From positions 1 through 9,524 of the forward strand of contig JAMCZD010000229.1 in assembly GCA_023473405.1 (NCBI GenBank): a DNA stretch of 9,524 nt, read 5' to 3'. Made by a program: the position numbers and the translations under genes. The notes under the pieces are model-generated. The model was given only the letters and a program-made list of their open reading frames with translations, was not told the DNA's origin and did no database searches. The stretch's first letter is position 1; the number at the start of each line of letters is the position of its first letter. This document shows, one piece after another, positions 5,691 to 9,524 of the stretch. This DNA is from Candidatus Omnitrophota bacterium (GTDB lineage: Bacteria > Verrucomicrobiota > Verrucomicrobiia > Limisphaerales > UBA1319).

Positions 5691-8546
5691 TCATCCCCCG
5701 CAAGGCGCGCAAAACCGGTATCGACCCGAGGCAACCCCCAGTATAATGGTCCCGTTTTCGGTCCCGAGGGGCTTGACGCCAGCGGCGCGCTCGAAAGGTT
5801 CGCCTGATTCGGTCAGGCCGGCCGAACTTGAGCTTGGGACATAAACGGTGGCCGTCGAACCGGGTGGAATGTCCAGTTCCAAGTTGAAAGTGCCGTTCTT
5901 GATCGACCAATTCGAGGTAATGGGGCCGCGGATGGAATGATAAGTTGCTTTGACCCACTGCATGCCGCCCACCACGGCAGGCCGGATGATGAAATGTTTG
6001 AAACCAGGAGCGGAGTCGTCCACGTTGATTCCGCCCAAACCGGTTACGAACCAACTGCCAATCGACAGGAATGAATTGTGAATGCTCGAATCGCCCGGAA
6101 GCCAGTGTTCCCACAGGGTCGTCGCTCCCTCGGCCATCATGTTCCCCCAGCCGGGCCAGGTCTTTTGGGCAACCATTTGGTAGATGAGATCGGAGCGCCC
6201 CTCCTTCAGCAGGGCGCCCAGCATGTAGTAGCTTCCCAGGACACCGGTATCGAGGTGGCCCTTGCGCGTAACCTGGATGTCCTCAGCCAGGTTCCGCATC
6301 ACCTTGGCGTGGGAATCCCCTGGCACCAGGTCCAGCAGCAGCGGAAAAGCAAGATACGCCTGTTGTTGCTCGCCGGTGGTATAACGCCCGGTTCGAGCGT
6401 CGAAGAACTTTTGGTTGATCGCCTGTTTGAGTGCGCGGGCCTTGGCGGACCAGAGCTCTGCGTCGGACGGCTTCTCGAGTGCCACGGCCGCGCGGGCGAG
6501 AATGGTCAGATTCAGATAGTAGTTGCAGTTGTTGAACAGCAGATTCTCCCGCGCGTCCGGCCAATGTCCCGAGGCCGGCAGGGTATCCTGCTTTCGCCGT
6601 GGAGAGGCCCAGTCGCCGAGGAAATTCCATTCGCTGTTGCCCAGGTTTGGCGGTATGGTGAAGTACTGAAGCAATCCATCCCTGGACTTGGTTTCGAGAA
6701 AATCGATCCAATGACACATCGAATCGTAATGCTGCCTCAGTATGCGCCGGTCACCGTAGTAGAGATAGGTATTCCAAGGAAATACCACGCTGGCGCCCGA
6801 CCACGCCGGGCCGCCTCCCGAATGGATTCGGAATGGGGCCGTATAATACACCTGCCCGGTCGCCGGGTCCTGGCCGTCTTGAAAATCGCGGGACCACTTG
6901 GTGTAAAAGGCGGCCATGTCGAAATTGCACAAGGCCTGGGCCATCGAGGCCTGGCCTTCCGCGCCATAACCCAGGCGTTCCCGGTGCGGGCAGTCCACTT
7001 GAATCCCTCCGAGGGTTAGACACCGGTGCGTGTGAAGCACCACCTGGTAAAGCCGGTTCAGCATTGCGTCGGAGCACTGAAACGTGCTGGCAGACGGGGT
7101 GTCCGTTTGAATGAGATAGGCCATCGCGTCCTCGAGGCGGGGCGGAGCGGAGAGGCCGGACACCTTGACATATCGAAAGGCGCGATAGTTGAAACGGGAG
7201 CAGAACGTTTCCCCATCGCCGCCGCCGCAGAGATATCGATCCGCCTGGTTGAAGTTCTCGGTTAACGGATTCCGCGCGCCAAGATGAGCGGCGTAATAAG
7301 TGAAGTCGATAGCCTGCCCGGGTTGACCATGAACCTTGAGTCGAAACCAGCCGGTAAGATTCTCGCCCAGGTCGAACAGGTACTCACGAGGTTCCCATTC
7401 AACTAATGATACCGGCTTGAAATCAGCGGTAATGCGATTCGGCGGGATCATCTGCGCCGACCGGATCAAGGGCGGGATCTCCACCTCGACAGCCGGTTGC
7501 CATGATGAATCGTCAAATCCAGTCCTCCTCCACCCGGGCTGTTCCTTGCGGCCGTCGATTTGTTCGTGTCCGAAGTCGGCGTAGAGATGTGTCCCGCCGA
7601 TTATCGTTATCGGTCCGAGCGAGGTTTTCCAGGAATCATCCGTGGCCACGCAGGTCTCCGGGCCCTGGTCATAGGTGATAACCAGTTGCGCCAGCAAAGC
7701 CGGTTTACCCTGCGTCACCCCATGAACGCCACCCCAATACCATCCCTTGCCCAGCGCAGCCGCAATCACGTTCTCGCCGGGCCTGATCTGGCGGGTCACA
7801 TCGTGGGTAACATAATAGACGCGCTTGGCGTAATCGGATTGCACCGGGTCCAGCACGTGGTCACCGATTCGATGATTATTGATATAAACGTCATGGTAGC
7901 CCAGGCTGGTGATGTAAAGTGTCGCCGATGTGACCTTCCCTTGGACTTGAAACTCCTTGCGAAACAACGGCAGAACGATAGACCCACCCTTCGTCTCGCC
8001 GGTCTCCGCCGTTCCCGCAATCCACCGGGCCCGCCAATTTTCATGACGCAGCAAGCCCATCGACCACATTGCCGGCTTGCTCCACGGCGTGACTCTTCCG
8101 TCCCGGTCCCAGGCGCGGACCTTCCAAAAGGCCCGCAATCCCGAGGTCAATTCATGCCCCTCAAAAGCCACGTTAACGGACTCGCCGGACTCGACCTTCC
8201 CCGAATCCCACAAGTCACCCTGGCCGGCCTCGAGCTCTTGCGTGGAACTGGCCACCAGCACCTCGTATGCGGATTGACCTTGCCCGCGTTGCGGGGAAGC
8301 CAGCACCCAGCTCAATCGTGGGCGAACGACATCAATCCCCAGCGGGTCCCGCAAATACTCGCAACGCAAGTCCTCAATTGACATGCTGGCCGAAGCGGCG
8401 CCCGGGGCCGTGCTCGGTCCCGGCGAGGCGTTCGCGCCCGCAAGCAGAGCCGCCGGTCCTCCGCGGAACCAGCCAATCAAAACCGCGAGGGCGAAAAAGA
8501 GCGGGGTGACTCGGTTGAGAACGGGCAACTTGGTCAATACTTTCAT
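5691..8546 (-). CDS. Secreted alpha-L-rhamnosidase, glycoside hydrolase family 78
   Basis: The 951-residue protein starts at ATG 8546, which places a signal peptide (MKVLTKLP, hydrophobic core about 15-31, possible cleavage near AGANA at 40) at the N-terminus. A TTG at 8564 would add six residues. Domain order is typical of GH78: Fn3-like region (about 52-165, LRCEYLRDPLGID then KVRAWDRDGRVTPWS), N-terminal beta domain (about 170-335), concanavalin-like domain (about 340-450), (alpha/alpha)6 catalytic barrel (about 455-800) and C-terminal beta domain. The acid motif is VDCPHRERLGYGAEGQ: D518 and general acid E523, with E530 where Bacillus RhaB has D579. The expected general base is E813 in ATTLWEHW. 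It hydrolyses terminal alpha-L-rhamnose from plant or microbial polysaccharides or glycosides by inversion, outside the cytoplasm. It starts 42 nt after the adenosyltransferase stop and is probably co-transcribed with it. The exact substrate cannot be told. Confidence 0.95.
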   Translation of the reverse strand: MKVLTKLPVLNRVTPLFFALAVLIGWFRGGPAALLAGANASPGPSTAPGAASASMSIEDLRCEYLRDPLGIDVVRPRLSWVLASPQRGQGQSAYEVLVASSTQELEAGQGDLWDSGKVESGESVNVAFEGHELTSGLRAFWKVRAWDRDGRVTPWSKPAMWSMGLLRHENWRARWIAGTAETGETKGGSIVLPLFRKEFQVQGKVTSATLYITSLGYHDVYINNHRIGDHVLDPVQSDYAKRVYYVTHDVTRQIRPGENVIAAALGKGWYWGGVHGVTQGKPALLAQLVITYDQGPETCVATDDSWKTSLGPITIIGGTHLYADFGHEQIDGRKEQPGWRRTGFDDSSWQPAVEVEIPPLIRSAQMIPPNRITADFKPVSLVEWEPREYLFDLGENLTGWFRLKVHGQPGQAIDFTYYAAHLGARNPLTENFNQADRYLCGGGDGETFCSRFNYRAFRYVKVSGLSAPPRLEDAMAYLIQTDTPSASTFQCSDAMLNRLYQVVLHTHRCLTLGGIQVDCPHRERLGYGAEGQASMAQALCNFDMAAFYTKWSRDFQDGQDPATGQVYYTAPFRIHSGGGPAWSGASVVFPWNTYLYYGDRRILRQHYDSMCHWIDFLETKSRDGLLQYFTIPPNLGNSEWNFLGDWASPRRKQDTLPASGHWPDARENLLFNNCNYYLNLTILARAAVALEKPSDAELWSAKARALKQAINQKFFDARTGRYTTGEQQQAYLAFPLLLDLVPGDSHAKVMRNLAEDIQVTRKGHLDTGVLGSYYMLGALLKEGRSDLIYQMVAQKTWPGWGNMMAEGATTLWEHWLPGDSSIHNSFLSIGSWFVTGLGGINVDDSAPGFKHFIIRPAVVGGMQWVKATYHSIRGPITSNWSIKNGTFNLELDIPPGSTATVYVPSSSSAGLTESGEPFERAAGVKPLGTENGTIILGVASGRYRFCAPCGG

Positions 8547-8588
8547 AGCGCAAAGGTGTGACAACTCTTCAAGATTTTTGCAACGCGG

Positions 8589-9146
8589 CTATTCTGATTT
8601 CGACGAGGTGTCCTTCGCAGGTTGGCCTTCGAGGTGCCGCGCCCATAACCATAGCAGATCGCCAAGACGATTCAGATACACCATAAGTTCCGCGTTCGGC
8701 AATTCACCAGCCTCGCGCAGGGCGCAGATGCGCCGCTCCGCCCGCCGGCAAATGGTTCGAGCCATATCGAGTGCGGCGGAGGACAGATTCGCCCCGGGGA
8801 TTGCCCAGCCTCCAAAGGGACTCTGTTGTGACTCAGCCTCGCGAATCCATTGCTCCAATCGGGAGGTGAGCTGGGGCGTGATTCGGGCGAAACCGGCTTT
8901 CTGGTAGCGCGAAGCGTCCTCGAGAGAGGTGGCAAGCTCGCCCATCAGGCCCACCAGGTCGGCCTGAACAGCCTTGATCTTCGACGCCACCGAATCCGGC
9001 TTCATCATGGCGCGAGCCAGGCCCAGGGCGCTGTTGAGCTCGTCGACGCTGCCGCCTGCCTCGACCCGCGGATGGCACTTGGATACCCGGCGATTGAACA
9101 TCAGGCTGGTAGTACCCGAATCGCCGGTTTTGGTGACGATACTCAT
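8589..9146 (-). CDS. pduO: Cob(I)alamin adenosyltransferase, PduO type
   Basis: The 185-residue enzyme transfers the adenosyl group of ATP to cob(I)alamin, giving adenosylcobalamin (coenzyme B12). ATG 9146 gives the standard N-terminus MSIVTKTGDSGTTSL with the ATP-binding loop. An upstream TTG at 9200 would add 18 residues that have no family counterpart. Other signatures are RVSKCHPRVEAGGSVDELN (20-38), the helix ending in ARTICRRAERRI (about 125-136, the cobalamin/ATP-contact arginine helix) and LNRLGDLLWLWAR near the C-terminus. The family's usual PGG before the arginine helix is PGA here. The active form is a trimer in the cytoplasm. Its stop lies 42 nt before the GH78 start. Users of the cofactor could be a diol dehydratase, methylmalonyl-CoA mutase or class II ribonucleotide reductase; none is in the window. 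Confidence 0.93.
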   Translation of the reverse strand: MSIVTKTGDSGTTSLMFNRRVSKCHPRVEAGGSVDELNSALGLARAMMKPDSVASKIKAVQADLVGLMGELATSLEDASRYQKAGFARITPQLTSRLEQWIREAESQQSPFGGWAIPGANLSSAALDMARTICRRAERRICALREAGELPNAELMVYLNRLGDLLWLWARHLEGQPAKDTSSKSE

Positions 9147-9168
9147 GTTGCCACGGTGAGCTAAGAAC

Positions 9169-9196
9169 TTGACTTCAGCAAGGGTTTCCTTATGGT
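9169..9196 (+). promoter_or_regulatory. Candidate promoter for the small LapA-like gene, near-leaderless
   Basis: TTGACT (9169-9174) and TATGGT (9191-9196) are 16 nt apart, each close to consensus (5/6 and 4/6). A start near 9203 would leave only about 9 nt before ATG 9212, which would explain why no Shine-Dalgarno is visible. It lies in the 65-nt gap between this gene and the divergent adenosyltransferase. Prediction only. Confidence 0.35.
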
Positions 9197-9211
9197 CCAA
9201 CCAGCTATCTT

Positions 9212-9460
9212 ATGAATACAACGGCAAAGCTGATCCTTAAGACCCTGTTTCTAATCATCATTCTGCTGCTGTTGGTTCTGATGGGAATGGGCAATCGAAG
9301 CTTGGTCACGTTCGAACTGCCGCCAATCTGGTCCAGGTCCATCAGGCAACCAGCCGCAATCATGTACTTCGCCTTCTTCGCCATCGGCGTTCTCACCGGC
9401 ACGGTTCTGACCGTCGGAAGAAAAGGCGGCGGCGGCGGGGCAAGCAAACCCAGCCGCTAA
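9212..9460 (+). CDS. Small two-helix inner-membrane protein, LapA-domain-like
   Basis: The 82-residue protein has two hydrophobic helices: about 6-26 (ILKTLFLIIILLLLVLMGMG) and about 47-67 (AAIMYFAFFAIGVLTGTVLTV). Between them is a loop with NRSLVTFELPPIW, and at the end a Gly-rich basic tail (RKGGGGGASKPSR). Size, helix spacing and the N-x-x-x-V/F-x-L loop followed by a Gly-containing second helix resemble the LapA domain (DUF1049, YciS), which in E. coli helps regulate LPS synthesis through FtsH and LpxC. The similarity is by eye and weak. The Gly tail comes from a GGC/GGG run at about 9425-9440. ATG 9212 lacks a Shine-Dalgarno. The gene is divergent from the adenosyltransferase and is followed directly by a hairpin and heptamer repeats. 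Confidence 0.6.
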   Translation: MNTTAKLILKTLFLIIILLLLVLMGMGNRSLVTFELPPIWSRSIRQPAAIMYFAFFAIGVLTGTVLTVGRKGGGGGASKPSR

Positions 9461-9466
9461 GCTGGG
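9449..9466 (+). terminator. Possible terminator hairpin overlapping the stop of the LapA-like gene
   Basis: CCCAGC (9449-9454) pairs perfectly with GCTGGG (9461-9466) around the loop CGCTAA, which contains the TAA stop (9458-9460). The following bases (AATTGGGATTT) are not a T-tract, so intrinsic termination would be weak. The right arm runs into the heptamer array. Confidence 0.3.
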
Positions 9467-9524
9467 AATTGGGATTTGGGAATTGGGAATCAAGATTTGG
9501 GATTGCGGATTTGGGAATTGGGAT
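9464..9524. repeat. Tandem heptanucleotide repeat, consensus GGGAATT/GGGATTT, running off the window
   Basis: From 9464 the sequence is strictly in 7-nt phase: GGGAATT, GGGATTT, GGGAATT, GGGAATC, then AAGATTT, GGGATTG, CGGATTT, GGGAATT and a partial GGGAT. That is eight full units plus five bases, with most differences at positions 1-2 and 5-7 and no length change. It starts 3 nt after the stop codon of the LapA-like gene. The real length is unknown because the window ends inside it. It resembles the short tandemly repeated heptamers known from cyanobacterial intergenic regions in form only. Confidence 0.88.

Noticed and set aside
6078..7019. Plus-strand open frame of 313 codons inside the rhamnosidase gene
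   Set aside because: High-GC shadow of GH78, with no recognisable domain and no ribosome site.
7560..8381. Plus-strand open frame of 273 codons inside the rhamnosidase gene
   Set aside because: Same reason: complement of a well-supported GH78 coding region.

Overview
The window looks like part of a bacterial chromosome, most plausibly from a Verrucomicrobium of the Pedosphaera/Limisphaera type. This is inferred from several features together: moderately high GC, weak or absent Shine-Dalgarno sites, a secreted cyclophilin with a C-terminal RFYRV-type tail, a large secreted GH78 rhamnosidase, and a Cache-domain Ser/Thr kinase. No single marker gene proves the assignment. There is no phage, transposase, CRISPR array or rRNA.

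Layout. Positions 1-1628 (minus) hold a receptor-type Ser/Thr protein kinase that runs off the left edge just past its catalytic loop. After a gene-poor gap comes tRNA-Leu(CAA) (1864-1950, plus), followed by a minus-strand pair: a secreted cyclophilin-type peptidyl-prolyl isomerase (start 3527) and a DedA-family membrane protein separated by only 2 nt. Divergent from this pair is a plus-strand pair of tRNA-modification genes, truA and trmL. Convergent with trmL are three minus-strand genes, transcribed in the order PduO-type cobalamin adenosyltransferase, GH78 alpha-L-rhamnosidase, PTS EIIA protein. At the right edge a small two-helix LapA-like membrane protein points outward, and its stop codon is followed at once by a tandem heptanucleotide repeat that runs off the window.

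How the genes fit together. The clearest functional link is in translation. TrmL methylates the wobble base of tRNA-Leu(CAA), and TruA makes pseudouridine at positions 38-40; the tRNA-Leu(CAA) about 1.7 kb away carries the sequence features both enzymes need. The other genes concern the envelope and carbon use: rhamnose release from polysaccharide or glycoside outside the cytoplasm, an EIIA-type regulator, adenosylcobalamin formation, and export/envelope proteins.

I see no convincing undescribed multi-gene system. The most interesting points are the kinase architecture, the tRNA/TrmL/TruA proximity, a possible hairpin switch in the truA-trmL gap, and the in-phase heptamer array at the right edge.
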